Shown: positions 26,909 through 36,829, numbered from the stretch's first letter. The stretch: DNA of 64,000 nt from JAHOYW01 sp963664605 (GCA_963664605.1 OY761536.1:3472001-3536000), one strand, 5' to 3'. Numbers and translations are program-made. Notes: generated by a model from the sequence alone, not told the origin.

Positions 26909-26951
26909 AAAGGGCTCGTTTTGATTAATTGGCAATATTATCTCTATATAG

Positions 26952-26980
26952 ATAATACTCTATATGCTGAATAAAATCAA
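26952..26980 (-). promoter_or_regulatory. Promoter of the Ser/Thr kinase gene
   Basis: On the complementary strand TTGATT, 17 bases, TATTAT. The predicted start near 26945 favours the ATG at 26908 over the upstream TTG. Confidence 0.5.
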
Positions 26981-27034
26981 GATTAAGCTTCATAAAACCC
27001 CTTGAATATAATAAACAAAGCTATCTATTAAAGA

Positions 27035-28282
27035 ATGAATTCATTTATAATAAACAAACAATATATAAAATTCTGTGCTTACGGCTTCCTGAGAAATCTA
27101 CGTTTCTTTGATGCCTTTTTCATCCTTTTTCTGCGGCAAAAAGGTCTTAGCTATACTGAAATAGGAATCCTCTACGCCATCAGGGAAATAACCATAAATA
27201 TCTGCGAGATTCCTTCCGGCATCATTGCCGATACTTACGGAAGAAAAAATTCACTTATGGCTTCATTTATTCTGTATATTGTTTCTTTCGCGATTTTCTA
27301 TCTGTCAACTGGTTTCTGGTTTTTCTTAACAGCATTTATTTTTTTCGGCATTGGCGATGCTTTCCGTACAGGTACTCATAAAGGCATAATCATGAATTAT
27401 CTGGCGCAAAATAAATGGAGTGAACAAAAAGTCAATTATTATGGCCATACCCGTTCATGGTCGCAGAGAGGCGCAGCGGTATCATCTCTTTTCGCCGGGC
27501 TTATAGTTTTCTATAGCGGAGATTATCGGAATATTTTTCTTTATTCTATAATTCCCTACATATTAAATTTCTTTTTGATCATGTCTTACCCTGACGATCT
27601 CAATCATGTAGTGAAGCAGGATAAAACTAAAAAGTATGCCGGAATGGTGGAAATCCTTAAATCTTTCTTCAAAAATATCAGGCAGCCTGATGCTTTAAGA
27701 GTTATCAATATGTCCGCGATTCATTCGGCATACCTGAAAGCAGTCAAGGACTACATCCAGCCATTGATGGTAAATGTCGCGGCAATGCTGCCGCTGATGC
27801 TGAATATTGACACGGAAAAGAAAAACGGCGCGGTAATCGGCATACTGTATTTCCTTATTTACATAATGACTTCATTCGCCTCAAAATTTGCCTCAAAAGC
27901 CGCAGCTAAAAACAAAGTTAATATTTCCTATACAACCTTACTCTGCGGCTTCGCATGCGGAATAATATGCGGTATATTCTATATTTACGAGCTGTGGGTA
28001 ATCTCCCTTATCGCTTTTATCGGAATATACATAGTGGAAAACCTCAGAAAACCAATTATGACCGGATTTATAGCCGATAATGTGGAAAGTGAAGTTCTCG
28101 CCTCTGTTATTTCTGCGGAATCCCTTTTAAAAACAATTATGACAGCAGTAATCGCGCTGTCATTTGGCATTATAGCAGACAGTTACGGAATAGGGGAAGC
28201 ATTTACATCGCTTACCACATTCCTTTTATTATCTTCAATCGCAATAAACAGCTATAGAGGTAAATATGGAAAAAAGATGTGA
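27035..28282 (+). CDS. MFS transporter
   Basis: A 415-residue protein with about 12 hydrophobic helices. The loop between helices 2 and 3 has the MFS motif A form GIIADTYGRKNSL, and a second copy-like ADSYGIGEA is near the end. Similar proteins are drug or small-solute exporters; the substrate is unknown. It overlaps tag by 17 bases, so the two are translated from one message. Confidence 0.88.
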   Translation: MNSFIINKQYIKFCAYGFLRNLRFFDAFFILFLRQKGLSYTEIGILYAIREITINICEIPSGIIADTYGRKNSLMASFILYIVSFAIFYLSTGFWFFLTAFIFFGIGDAFRTGTHKGIIMNYLAQNKWSEQKVNYYGHTRSWSQRGAAVSSLFAGLIVFYSGDYRNIFLYSIIPYILNFFLIMSYPDDLNHVVKQDKTKKYAGMVEILKSFFKNIRQPDALRVINMSAIHSAYLKAVKDYIQPLMVNVAAMLPLMLNIDTEKKNGAVIGILYFLIYIMTSFASKFASKAAAKNKVNISYTTLLCGFACGIICGIFYIYELWVISLIAFIGIYIVENLRKPIMTGFIADNVESEVLASVISAESLLKTIMTAVIALSFGIIADSYGIGEAFTSLTTFLLLSSIAINSYRGKYGKKM

Positions 28283-28832
28283 ATGGGCTGCAAACGATGA
28301 ACTTTACAGGAAATATCATGATAAGGAATGGGGTATTCCCGTTTATGACGACCATCTCCTGTTCGAAATGCTCATACTTGAAGGCTCACAGGCAGGTTTA
28401 AGCTGGCTGACAATCCTGAAACGCCGGGAAAACTATAGAAAAGCTTATGATAATTTCGCCCCTGAGAAAATGGCGGCATGGACGGATAAAAAATTACAAA
28501 GCCTGAAAGATGACCCGGGTATTATCCGCAATAAATTAAAAATCGCCGCCGCCCGGCAAAACGCACAGGCATATCTGCAAATTGTGGAGGAATATGGAAC
28601 TTTCAAGGATTTTATATGGTCGTTTGTCAATAACGAGCCGATAATAAACTCATGGGAAAGCATCTCTGAAATCCCGGCGACTACTAAAGAATCAGACGCT
28701 ATGAGTAAAGAGCTCAAAAAGAAAGGGTTCAAATTCATCGGCTCAACAATTTGCTATGCCTTTATGCAGGCTGTCGGGATGGTAAACGACCACATAATTA
28801 CATGTGGCAGATATAAGCAATTAACTAAATAA
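28266..28832 (+). CDS. tag: DNA-3-methyladenine glycosylase I
   Basis: Removes 3-methyladenine from alkylated DNA. The 188-residue protein starts with the Tag signature RCEW and KYHDKEWG (zinc ligands Cys5 and His18), has the catalytic Glu in LILEGSQAGLSW and the second zinc pair in NDHIITCGRY. Overlap with the MFS gene suggests joint expression. Confidence 0.95.
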   Translation: MEKRCEWAANDELYRKYHDKEWGIPVYDDHLLFEMLILEGSQAGLSWLTILKRRENYRKAYDNFAPEKMAAWTDKKLQSLKDDPGIIRNKLKIAAARQNAQAYLQIVEEYGTFKDFIWSFVNNEPIINSWESISEIPATTKESDAMSKELKKKGFKFIGSTICYAFMQAVGMVNDHIITCGRYKQLTK

Positions 28833-28848
28833 ATACAGTTTGCTCTTA

Positions 28849-29811
28849 TTATCTCAAGCCCACGGCTTTTCTTACTTTGGACATGGTCTTTTCGGCTTCC
28901 TCACGGGCTTTTTCGCCGCCCTTTTTGAGAATATCCCAAACATAATCAAGATTGTTTTCCAGTTCCTCGCGACGCTGGCGCATCGGTTCAAAATATTCCC
29001 ACATCAACTCAAAAAGCTCCTGTTTGGCGTGTCCGTAACCGTAGTTTCCGGCGCGGTAATTGTCTTTCATCGCCTTGAGTTTATCTTCGTCGGCAAACAA
29101 CTTGAACAAAGCAACTACATTACAACCTTCCGGATCTTTGGGATCTTCCAGTCCCTTGGAATCGGTGATAATGCTCATTATAGTCTTGCGGGTGGCTTTT
29201 TTAGCTCCAAATATCGGAATAGTGTTGTTGTAGCTTTTTGACATTTTCTGACCGTCAACACCAGGAACCACCGCGACATTTTCCCTGATGCTCGCTTCGG
29301 GTATAGTAAAAATATCACCATACTCGTTATTGAATTTGATTGCCAGGTCACGGGTTATTTCCAAATGCTGTTTCTGGTCTTTTCCCACAGGTACGAGAGT
29401 GGACTGATAAATCAATATGTCAGCAGCCATCAGCACCGGATAAATGAATAAACCGCTGTTCGGCACGAAACCCTTGGCGATTTTATCTTTATAACTATGA
29501 GCACGTTCAAGCACCCCAACCGTAGTAAGCGAGCTTAAAATCCAGGTTAGTTCAGTAACCTGCGGTACATCCGACTGGCGAAAGAATACCGTTTTTTCAG
29601 GATCAAGCCCGCAAGCCAGAAAATCAAGCGCCAGGCCTTCGACCTGCGACCTCAAGGCTTCCGGCTCAGGCTGGGTAGTCAGGGAATGATAATCAGCGAT
29701 AAATAAAAAAGCTTCCCCTTGTTCCTGCAGTTCAACGGCAGGGCACATCATGCCGAAATAATTACCAATATGCGGTATTCCTGAAGGCTGTATACCTGAA
29801 AGTACTCTCAT
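28849..29811 (-). CDS. trpS: Tryptophanyl-tRNA synthetase
   Basis: Charges tRNA-Trp. A 320-residue class Ic enzyme with HIGN at 14-17 and KMSKS at 189-193, and the family start SGIQPSG. It follows ileS after 36 bases that carry heptamer repeats, on the same strand, so the two are probably cotranscribed. Confidence 0.97.
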   Translation of the reverse strand: MRVLSGIQPSGIPHIGNYFGMMCPAVELQEQGEAFLFIADYHSLTTQPEPEALRSQVEGLALDFLACGLDPEKTVFFRQSDVPQVTELTWILSSLTTVGVLERAHSYKDKIAKGFVPNSGLFIYPVLMAADILIYQSTLVPVGKDQKQHLEITRDLAIKFNNEYGDIFTIPEASIRENVAVVPGVDGQKMSKSYNNTIPIFGAKKATRKTIMSIITDSKGLEDPKDPEGCNVVALFKLFADEDKLKAMKDNYRAGNYGYGHAKQELFELMWEYFEPMRQRREELENNLDYVWDILKKGGEKAREEAEKTMSKVRKAVGLR

Positions 29812-29827
29812 TTATAACTCCGTTATA

Positions 29828-29855
29828 TGTGTGCTACGTGCTAAGTGTTACGATT
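29828..29855. repeat. Degenerate heptamer tandem repeat between ileS and trpS
   Basis: Four units in phase: TGTGTGC, TACGTGC, TAAGTGT, TACGATT. The third and fourth overlap the ileS stop codon. Confidence 0.6.
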
Positions 29856-32800
29856 TTTTTATTTTAATTAAGCATTCAATTTGATTAATTTCACAGTCAA
29901 CGCCGTTGGTCAAGCCTTTTTGCTCGCTTAATTCCACAGCCAGGACTTCATTGCAGATATAATCTTTAAAATTGACTAAAGCTGCTTTAAAATCATTCTC
30001 GATTGAATATTTCACTATTATGCGGTCGGAAACTTCAAAGTCCATATCCTTGCGCAGGTTCTGGACCCGGCTGACAAATTCCCGGGCAAAGCCCTCTTCC
30101 TCAAGCTCACGGCTGAGTTTTGTATCAAGCGCGATGGTAACATCACCTTCATTCGCAACAGTCATGCCTTCTTTTTCCTTGCGCTGGATCATCAGGTCAT
30201 CCGCGCCGATTTCAAGAGTGGAGCCATCACTGAAAGTCAAGGTCATACTTTCTCCTGACTCAAGTTTACTTATATCGGCAGAATTGAGTTTGCCAAGCTG
30301 TGCGGCGGCTTCTTTCATAAGGGGCCCCAGCTTTGGACCGAGAACCTTGAAATTAGCTTTAGCGGAACGATGGACGACCTCATCTTCATTAGCGCTGAAT
30401 TCAATAGCTTTTACATTCAATTCCTCAGCGATAATACTGGAAGTTTCCTCAAGCATATTGCGGACTTTCTCGTCATTAATAACAATCACGGCTTTTGCCA
30501 GCGGCTGACGGACTTTCATCTGATGCTGAGCACGCAGGTGACGCCCGAGTGAAACCGCGGTCATAGTGTTTTCCATCTGATTCTCCAGATAAACATCACG
30601 ACGGTTCATCTCTATTTCCGGATAGTCACAAAGATGCACTGATTCCGGCATATCGTCAGTCCGCAGGTTCCTGTAAATCATTTCAGTAGTAAACGGTATA
30701 AACGGCGCCGCAGTCTTGGCAAAAGTCACAAGCACATAATACAAAGTTTCATAAGCCTCGTCTTTGTCCGCATCATTTTCGCTGCGCCAGAAACGGCGGC
30801 GGCTGCGGCGAATATACCAGTTGGTAAGATCCTCAACAAACTTCTCAAAACGATTAGCGGCTTTCTGCAGATTATAGTTATCCATCTCGTTCTGAATTTC
30901 CTCAACCATCTGAGCCAGTGAACTCAATATCCAGCTGTCAAGCGGATTGCCCGGCTTTTCAGGTCCTTTTGAACCAGGTTTCGGCTCCCACTTATCCACA
31001 TTGGCGTAGGTCACAAAGAAACTGTAAGCGTTCCACATCGGGATCATCACTCCGCGCAAAACGTCTTTTACGCCGTCTTCGGTGAATTTAAGGTCTTCCG
31101 CCCTGACAACCTGCGAACCAAGCATAAACAGGCGTATAGCGTCGGCTCCGTAAGTGTCAACAACATACTTCGGGTCAGGATAATTCTTCTTACGCTTGGA
31201 CATTTTTTGTCCGTCGTCAGCGAGGATAAGACCGTTTACCACCACGTTTGAGAAAGGCGGTTTATCAAACAACGCCGCCCCAAGAACCACCAGCGTATAA
31301 AACCAGCCGCGGGTCTGATCGAGCCCCTCGGCAATAAAGTTAGCCGGAAAATTCTTTTCAAACTGCTCCTTGTTTTCAAAAGGATAATGTTTCTGCGCGT
31401 AAGGCATGGAACCACTTTCAAACCAGCAGTCCAAAACTTCTTCCACGCGACGCAGAGGTGATTTTCCGGTCGGAGAAGGGATCTCCAGCTTATCAACAAA
31501 GTGCTTATGTATATCATCCACTTTTGTGCCGGTAAGCTTTTCGAGTTCTCCAACAGAACCGACACAGATAACTTCACCTTCGTCATTACGCCATATGGGA
31601 AGCGGCGCGCCCCAGTAACGATTACGGCTGATTGCCCAGTCGCGGGCGTTTTCGAGCCATTTGCCGAAACGTCCGTTCTGGAGGTGATCCGGCGTCCAGT
31701 TAATTTTCTGATTGGCGGCAATCATCTTTTCCTTGATCTTGTCAACGCTGACAAACCAGGTGGAAATCGCACGGTATATCAGAGGGCTGTCATCACGCCA
31801 GCAATGCGGATAACTGTGTTTGATTGAACCGCGATGCACCAGTTTACCCTCATCTTTGAGGCGGCGCATGATGTCTTTGTCGCAATCTTTTACAGAGCGG
31901 CCGATATAATCCGGGACTTCAGAAGTAAAGCAGCAATGTTCGTCAATCGGGCAGACTTCCGGCATATTGTAAGCTCTACAGGCAATATGATCCTCTTCAC
32001 CAAACCCTGGTGCAGTATGGACAATTCCAGTACCGTCGCCAGTGCTGACGTAATCCGCGAGGATTATTTTAAACGCGCCTTCTTCCGCCAGCTCCTTGAA
32101 ATACGGAAACAAGGGTTCATATTTGCTGTTTTCCAGTTCAGAACCTTTAAATTTGGAGATTATTTCCGGCTGTTCATCGTCTTTATAGTAAGCGCCGAGG
32201 CGGGCCTCCGCCATAATCAGGATATCATCTCCGTCCTTGATCTTTACATAATCGATCTCAGAGTTCACAGCAAGGCCAAGGTTTGACGGCAATGTCCACG
32301 GCGTGGTTGTCCATGCCAGATAATAAGTGTTTTCTTCTTCAAGCGATTTGAAACGAACAGTGATTGCCGGATCAGTAACGTCAGAATATCCCTGGTTGGC
32401 TTCAAAGTTTGAAAGCGGGGTCGCGCAGCGCGCACAGTAAGGAAGTATCTTGTGCCCTTCGTAAACTAAGCCTTTGTCCCATAATTGCTTAAACACCCAC
32501 CAAATAGACTCCATATAATCCAGATCCATTGTGCGGTATCCGTTTTCAAAGTCAACCCAGCGTCCCATGCGCTTAACAGTTTCCTCCCATTCGGAAGTAT
32601 AACGTAAAACTATACCGCGGCAGGCTTCATTAAATTTATCTATTCCGTATTCTTCAATCTCTTTTTTATCACGCAGGTCAAGTTCTTTTTCCATCTCATT
32701 TTCGACCGGCAGGCCGTGGCAGTCCCAGCCGAAAGCACGTTCAACATATTTGCCGCGCATAGTCTGGTAGCGCGGAACAACATCCTTGATAGTCCCTGCC

Positions 32801-32979
32801 AGCAGATGTCCGTAGTGCGGCAATCCCGTCGCAAACGGAGGTCCGTCATAAAAAACAAATTCCTCACAGTCTTTGCGGTTATCCAGAGATTTCTCGAAAC
32901 ACTGCTCTTTTTCCCAAAACTCTAAAACCTCCTCTTCCATTCGGGGAAAAGCAGGATGATTATTTACTGGTTCAAACAT
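29848..32979 (-). CDS. ileS: Isoleucyl-tRNA synthetase, eukaryote-like (IleS2) type
   Basis: Charges tRNA-Ile and edits valine. 1043 residues with the HIGH-type motif in GLPHYGHL at 52-59, KMSKR at 592-596 inside GQKMSKRKKNYPDP, the editing domain at about 200-400 and an anticodon-binding domain after 680. The YGH form, the KMSKR form and a long C-terminal region without a clear Cys4 zinc site mark the eukaryote-like bacterial class 2. That class is known to resist mupirocin. Encoded upstream of trpS and downstream of a membrane-anchored protein. Confidence 0.96.
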   Translation of the reverse strand: MFEPVNNHPAFPRMEEEVLEFWEKEQCFEKSLDNRKDCEEFVFYDGPPFATGLPHYGHLLAGTIKDVVPRYQTMRGKYVERAFGWDCHGLPVENEMEKELDLRDKKEIEEYGIDKFNEACRGIVLRYTSEWEETVKRMGRWVDFENGYRTMDLDYMESIWWVFKQLWDKGLVYEGHKILPYCARCATPLSNFEANQGYSDVTDPAITVRFKSLEEENTYYLAWTTTPWTLPSNLGLAVNSEIDYVKIKDGDDILIMAEARLGAYYKDDEQPEIISKFKGSELENSKYEPLFPYFKELAEEGAFKIILADYVSTGDGTGIVHTAPGFGEEDHIACRAYNMPEVCPIDEHCCFTSEVPDYIGRSVKDCDKDIMRRLKDEGKLVHRGSIKHSYPHCWRDDSPLIYRAISTWFVSVDKIKEKMIAANQKINWTPDHLQNGRFGKWLENARDWAISRNRYWGAPLPIWRNDEGEVICVGSVGELEKLTGTKVDDIHKHFVDKLEIPSPTGKSPLRRVEEVLDCWFESGSMPYAQKHYPFENKEQFEKNFPANFIAEGLDQTRGWFYTLVVLGAALFDKPPFSNVVVNGLILADDGQKMSKRKKNYPDPKYVVDTYGADAIRLFMLGSQVVRAEDLKFTEDGVKDVLRGVMIPMWNAYSFFVTYANVDKWEPKPGSKGPEKPGNPLDSWILSSLAQMVEEIQNEMDNYNLQKAANRFEKFVEDLTNWYIRRSRRRFWRSENDADKDEAYETLYYVLVTFAKTAAPFIPFTTEMIYRNLRTDDMPESVHLCDYPEIEMNRRDVYLENQMENTMTAVSLGRHLRAQHQMKVRQPLAKAVIVINDEKVRNMLEETSSIIAEELNVKAIEFSANEDEVVHRSAKANFKVLGPKLGPLMKEAAAQLGKLNSADISKLESGESMTLTFSDGSTLEIGADDLMIQRKEKEGMTVANEGDVTIALDTKLSRELEEEGFAREFVSRVQNLRKDMDFEVSDRIIVKYSIENDFKAALVNFKDYICNEVLAVELSEQKGLTNGVDCEINQIECLIKIKKS

Positions 32980-33010
32980 TAGTAATTCCTGTTATTATAT
33001 TCTTATTTTT

Positions 33011-33760
33011 TTATATTTTTTCAAAAGTTTCTATATTATCGTATTTGACACGAATATTTTTTAATTTTCCCTTGACCTCAATCTCAAAACTTGCCATATC
33101 ACTCTGGATGGTCTTTATCTGGGAAACTTTAAACCGGGTACCATTTTTAGCAACGAGATTGAAAGGTCCGGCTTTCGCTCCGGAACTGTCAACCGAAATC
33201 TCCTGAAAATAACGCTGGTTGAAAACCGGGGTTGTTTCTTCAACAAGTTCTTCCATTTCTGCTGGCTCAACAGTTTCAACAGTCACCTGTTTGGCTTCTT
33301 CCGCCAGTTCCTGTTCTTCCACAACTTCAACTGCTGTGTCCTCGACAGTTTCCTGTTCTTTCTGAGGTATGACACGTTTTACCCGTTCATCATGCTTAGC
33401 TTTCTGTTCTTTCTGTATTTCTTTGAACCTTTCGCTCATGGAGCTTGATAAGCCGGCAAGCGGGTCCACTTCTTCCTCAATCACAAGAAGTTCCTCGACT
33501 GTCTTCATGCGCAAAGATATAATCAGGGGATATATATATGGAAGGACCAGACCGAGCAGAAAATGTAATTTCATTTTGTGTCTTCTCGTTTCAGCGATCG
33601 TAGCGGAAAGAAAAGCGCTGCCGAAAAGAAAAGCGGCAAGCACAAATATCCTCAGTATAAAGCGCCAGTCAGGAACAACCTCAGCGTAAACCGCTATCAT
33701 AACGAAATCCAAAAAATCAGACCATGCCTTAAATAAGTCATTCAAAATTTCAGAAACCAT
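33011..33760 (-). CDS. Membrane protein with charged cytosolic domain
   Basis: I do not recognise a family. Of 249 residues, the first 100 hold two or three hydrophobic helices (near 15-30, 32-55 and 68-88). A Glu-rich, low-complexity stretch (about 110-185) follows with repeated VE and EE pairs, and then a small C-terminal beta domain (about 190-249). It sits 31 bases upstream of ileS and is likely the first gene of the ileS-trpS operon. The Glu-rich linker may be a flexible spacer. Confidence 0.7.
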   Translation of the reverse strand: MVSEILNDLFKAWSDFLDFVMIAVYAEVVPDWRFILRIFVLAAFLFGSAFLSATIAETRRHKMKLHFLLGLVLPYIYPLIISLRMKTVEELLVIEEEVDPLAGLSSSMSERFKEIQKEQKAKHDERVKRVIPQKEQETVEDTAVEVVEEQELAEEAKQVTVETVEPAEMEELVEETTPVFNQRYFQEISVDSSGAKAGPFNLVAKNGTRFKVSQIKTIQSDMASFEIEVKGKLKNIRVKYDNIETFEKI

Positions 33761-33911
33761 AATCAGCTCTCTGTTTTAATATTCAAGTAAAACGATAATA
33801 TAGCAAAAAAAATAAATTTTTCGAGCAATGAGCCGGAAAAAAGAAAAGAAAAATGCAGTATTTCCTATGGAGCAAGCCTCTTATCCGTGTTTTATACGTA
33901 TCTGCTGGAAA

Positions 33912-34334
33912 TCACGTCAGTTCCTGCCCTGATGAACTCATCGTCAAACCGGAATGCAAAACCCCCCGCTGCTGCCGGAGAACATCAGCCAGGCGTGAAA
34001 TATTTTCAGCAACACCTTTAACCATAATCATTTCCGCACATATTTCATGAGATAGGTGTATATGAGTTGAAGCCAGTACCTCCTCGTGATGATGATGCTG
34101 AATATCCGTGATTTTTTCGCTCAACTCACGCTGATGATGATTGTAGATCAAAGTAATCGTTCCAAGCACTTCTTCCGATTTGTTCCATTGGTCGCTAACC
34201 ATACGGTCGCGAATAAGGTCACGGATATACTCCGAACGATTGCTGTAGCCTGATGCCTTTACCATTTTATCCAATTTTTCGCACAAAGGCTTTTCCAGCG
34301 ACATACTCAATCTTATCAGTTCCGTCATAGTCAA
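33912..34334 (-). CDS. nikR: Nickel-responsive regulator NikR
   Basis: A ribbon-helix-helix/ACT repressor that binds DNA when loaded with nickel. The 140-residue protein has the RHH domain at 1-45 (LIRLSMSLEKPL, GYSNRSEYIRDLIRD). The nickel ligands fall at the right spacing: His80, His91, His93 and Cys99 match E. coli His76, His87, His89 and Cys95. It is divergent from an ABC transporter operon, its likely target. The C-terminus carries a short serine-rich tail. Confidence 0.93.
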   Translation of the reverse strand: MTMTELIRLSMSLEKPLCEKLDKMVKASGYSNRSEYIRDLIRDRMVSDQWNKSEEVLGTITLIYNHHQRELSEKITDIQHHHHEEVLASTHIHLSHEICAEMIMVKGVAENISRLADVLRQQRGVLHSGLTMSSSGQELT

Positions 34335-34365
34335 AACTCCTGAAAATATTTTACTTATTCAACTG

Positions 34366-34410
34366 CCGTTAAACTATACTTCCCTATCCCCGTTAATGCA
34401 AAACGTAACG
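34366..34410. promoter_or_regulatory. Candidate NikR operator half-sites
   Basis: CCGTTAA occurs twice (34366-34372 and 34390-34396, 24 bases apart) and TAACG at 34406-34410 forms an inverted repeat with the second copy (CGTTA, 10 bases, TAACG). The sites sit in the 247-base gap between nikR and the transporter operon. They differ from the E. coli GTATGA type, so this is tentative. Confidence 0.3.
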
Positions 34411-34581
34411 ACAGTATTTAATCATTCAGCAAACATTATTTTACATAAAATTAATACAGAGCAAAAAATTGACAATAAACATTAATATAGCGGGTTGAAA
34501 AAATCACAAACAAATATATTATATACTAATATTACTTTTTTTAAAATAATAATACCAGCACAAATAGCTAAAGGAAACATT

Positions 34582-35178
34582 ATGCTGACAAGAAAGACTT
34601 TTACACTCATAGAACTCCTCGTAGTGATCGCTATTATTGCAATTCTGGCAGGGATGCTGCTCCCGGCGTTGGGACAGGCACGAAGAACAGCACATAGGAT
34701 CAGCTGCAGCAGCAACCTGCATCAAATGGGGCTCGCAGTACAGATGTACGTCGGAGAATCCAGTTATTTCCCTCGCGCTTACCTGAGTCCGGGATATTGG
34801 TTTGAGCAGATTAATCCGTATATTAAAAACTCTTCTTTTTATGTGTGTCCTGAAGATCCTGTAAAAACAGAATGTGCAGGAGCATCCAGTTCAATTCTTT
34901 TGAGTTATGGCGTTAATATCTCAAAGTTTTCAGGGGAAAATGCTTATTGTTTCTGGTATCATGTAAAAAGCAACCGGGTAAAATCAGCTTCCGGGACAAT
35001 TTATATTGCGGACAGCGCACCGGGGGAATATTATTGCGGCAGTAGCGACACTTATCCAGTACCAAATGTAGAATACCGCCATAAAAGCAACTCCTTCAAC
35101 GCACTGTTTTGTGATGGACATACCTCAGACTTGAGGCTTGAGGATGCCGTTGAACGCTTGTGGGACGCGGCGCAATAA
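34582..35178 (+). CDS. Pseudopilin-like protein with H-X9-DG motif (DUF1559 type)
   Basis: A 198-residue protein with a type IV prepilin-like start: KTFTLIELLVV with Glu at +5 and a long hydrophobic helix. The C-terminal H-X9-DG motif is visible as RHKSN followed by LFCDGHTS. The family is greatly expanded in Lentisphaerota and Planctomycetes; the role is unknown, and secretion or surface display is suspected. An AAAGGA site precedes this ATG; the longer in-frame start at 34495 has none. Its stop overlaps the ATG of the binding-protein gene by one base, tying it to the metal-transport operon. Confidence 0.88.
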   Translation: MLTRKTFTLIELLVVIAIIAILAGMLLPALGQARRTAHRISCSSNLHQMGLAVQMYVGESSYFPRAYLSPGYWFEQINPYIKNSSFYVCPEDPVKTECAGASSSILLSYGVNISKFSGENAYCFWYHVKSNRVKSASGTIYIADSAPGEYYCGSSDTYPVPNVEYRHKSNSFNALFCDGHTSDLRLEDAVERLWDAAQ

Positions 35179-36086
35179 TGAATAAGCGGCGAAAATACGT
35201 AATATTTTCTCTCCTGCTCATCGCGATTGCAGTCTTCGGTATCTCTCTGCATTATAAAATAAGCAAAAACGCTCCTTCATTAAAAAGCCCACGGACAATA
35301 ACTGATATGTCCGGGCGTCAGGTCCGCATTCCGGATAGTCCCTCCAGAATCCTCAGCCTGTCCGCCATGGCGGATGATATTATTGTAAAACTCGGCCTAT
35401 CCGGGAACCTGGCGGCGATTGACCAATACGGGGAAATAATTCCCGGTACTCAAAAAGCGCAAATCGTCGGCAAAGGTTCAGCTTTATCTATCGAAAAAAT
35501 ACTCGAACTTAAAGTGGATATTGCTTTTATATGGTGGTATCAGGATGATGTTGCCGCAATGCTGGACAAATATTCTATTCCGGTTGTCCGTTTGAAGTCA
35601 TGCCGTCTGAATAATTATTCCCAAACCATTATGTTAATAGGTCAATGCCTGAAAGCCGAAAAAGCCGCAAATGCGGTAATTAGAGATTTTAATAAACAAA
35701 TGGCAAAGTTGCCAAAAGCCAAAAAACATAATACCAAAAGAATTTATTTGGAACTTTACAGTCCATATAAAACGGCAGGCGCTAATAGTTACGCTAATGA
35801 TCTCATTGAAGCTGCCGGAGGACATAATATTGCCATCGGTATTTCCGGCGGCGGGCTGATCTCAGTTGAAGAAATAATCTCAAGATCCCCGGAAGTAATT
35901 ATGTTTATTAATGGTTTTGCCGCAAATAATGAAATTGCTTCACGTCCGGGATTCAAAACCCTAACGGCAGTCAAACAAGGACGGATTCACGGAATAAACC
36001 GGAAATGGTTCGTTGCCGGAGTCGATCCAGCAGGGGCTGTAAATAAAATAAGACAGATAATAAATAATAAAAAAAAGGGAAATTAA
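35178..36086 (+). CDS. ABC transporter substrate-binding protein (FecB/BtuF-like)
   Basis: A 302-residue periplasmic binding protein of the helical-backbone metal-receptor type. An N-terminal hydrophobic segment (about 7-25) acts as a signal or anchor without a lipobox Cys. DMSGRQVRIP and RILSLSAMADDI are typical of the family start, and a conserved-looking end fits VDPAGAVNKIRQII. The gene is second in the operon facing nikR. The family binds Fe-siderophore, cobalamin or heme; with NikR nearby a nickel or cobalt complex is the leading guess. Confidence 0.88.
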   Translation: MNKRRKYVIFSLLLIAIAVFGISLHYKISKNAPSLKSPRTITDMSGRQVRIPDSPSRILSLSAMADDIIVKLGLSGNLAAIDQYGEIIPGTQKAQIVGKGSALSIEKILELKVDIAFIWWYQDDVAAMLDKYSIPVVRLKSCRLNNYSQTIMLIGQCLKAEKAANAVIRDFNKQMAKLPKAKKHNTKRIYLELYSPYKTAGANSYANDLIEAAGGHNIAIGISGGGLISVEEIISRSPEVIMFINGFAANNEIASRPGFKTLTAVKQGRIHGINRKWFVAGVDPAGAVNKIRQIINNKKKGN

Positions 36087-36824
36087 ATGGCTTTTTTTAA
36101 AATCACCTATAATGAAAAATATAATTTTGCCACGCTGCATAACTTCGGTTGTACATTCAAATGCCCGTTCTGCAGTTATAAACTGCGAAGCGGCGCCAAC
36201 GGTACGCCTGGACTGTCTTACCCCAAGCCTGAACGTTTTTTGAGTGTACAGGAAATTAAGGAAGCTTTGCGTTCCGTTTCGCCGGAAAAAGTCTATTTCA
36301 TGGGAGGCGAACCAACTGTTGCCAAAGAACTTGATGAAATGCTTTATTTTGCGAAAAATGAATTAAACGCTGTCACCAAGCTTGGACATACCAACGGCAG
36401 TAAACTGCCACTGGACTGCCTGGACGGAGCCAATGTCGGCTTCAAGGCATGGGATGAAGGCCTTCACCTGCGGTTGACAGGACAGGAAAAAAATCTGATT
36501 TACAACAATTTCAAGGCCGCTTTCGATGCCGGGCTGCAAATGGCTGCAAATATGGTTTTTGTCCCCGGACTGGTGGATATTGAACAACTTGAATCGCTCG
36601 CCGCATGGCTTAGTGAAATCAGCGCCGAAATCCCTTTACACATTATGGGATATATTCCAGTACCGGGGCTTGATTACCGCAGGCCGGAAGCGGAGGAAAT
36701 CGCCGAAGCGGAAAGACGCTGCCGGGTTTATCTGAGCAAGGTTAATTCATCATCCCTGAGCTCCGAAGAAGCAAAGGATCTATCCAGCCGCGATGATCGT
36801 TTTAACGTAGTCAGGATAGCTTAA
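36087..36824 (+). CDS. Radical SAM protein in a metal ABC transporter operon
   Basis: A 245-residue radical SAM enzyme. The 4Fe-4S motif is CX3CX2C (Cys22, Cys26, Cys29 in GCTFKCPFC) and GGEP is at MGGEPT. It has no extra cluster or SPASM domain and resembles small activase or Pfl-activating-like proteins. It begins right after the binding-protein stop, so it is part of the transporter operon. Possible roles are modification of a metallophore or its release. This is inference from context. Confidence 0.85.
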   Translation: MAFFKITYNEKYNFATLHNFGCTFKCPFCSYKLRSGANGTPGLSYPKPERFLSVQEIKEALRSVSPEKVYFMGGEPTVAKELDEMLYFAKNELNAVTKLGHTNGSKLPLDCLDGANVGFKAWDEGLHLRLTGQEKNLIYNNFKAAFDAGLQMAANMVFVPGLVDIEQLESLAAWLSEISAEIPLHIMGYIPVPGLDYRRPEAEEIAEAERRCRVYLSKVNSSSLSSEEAKDLSSRDDRFNVVRIA

Positions 36825-36829
36825 AAATA

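Noticed and set aside
33853..34050. Plus-strand frame near nikR
   Set aside because: Overlaps nikR on the other strand, no ribosome site, and no recognisable protein features.
34495..34581. N-terminal extension of the pseudopilin gene
   Set aside because: No ribosome site before 34495, and the prepilin motif must be near the start, which fits the ATG at 34582.
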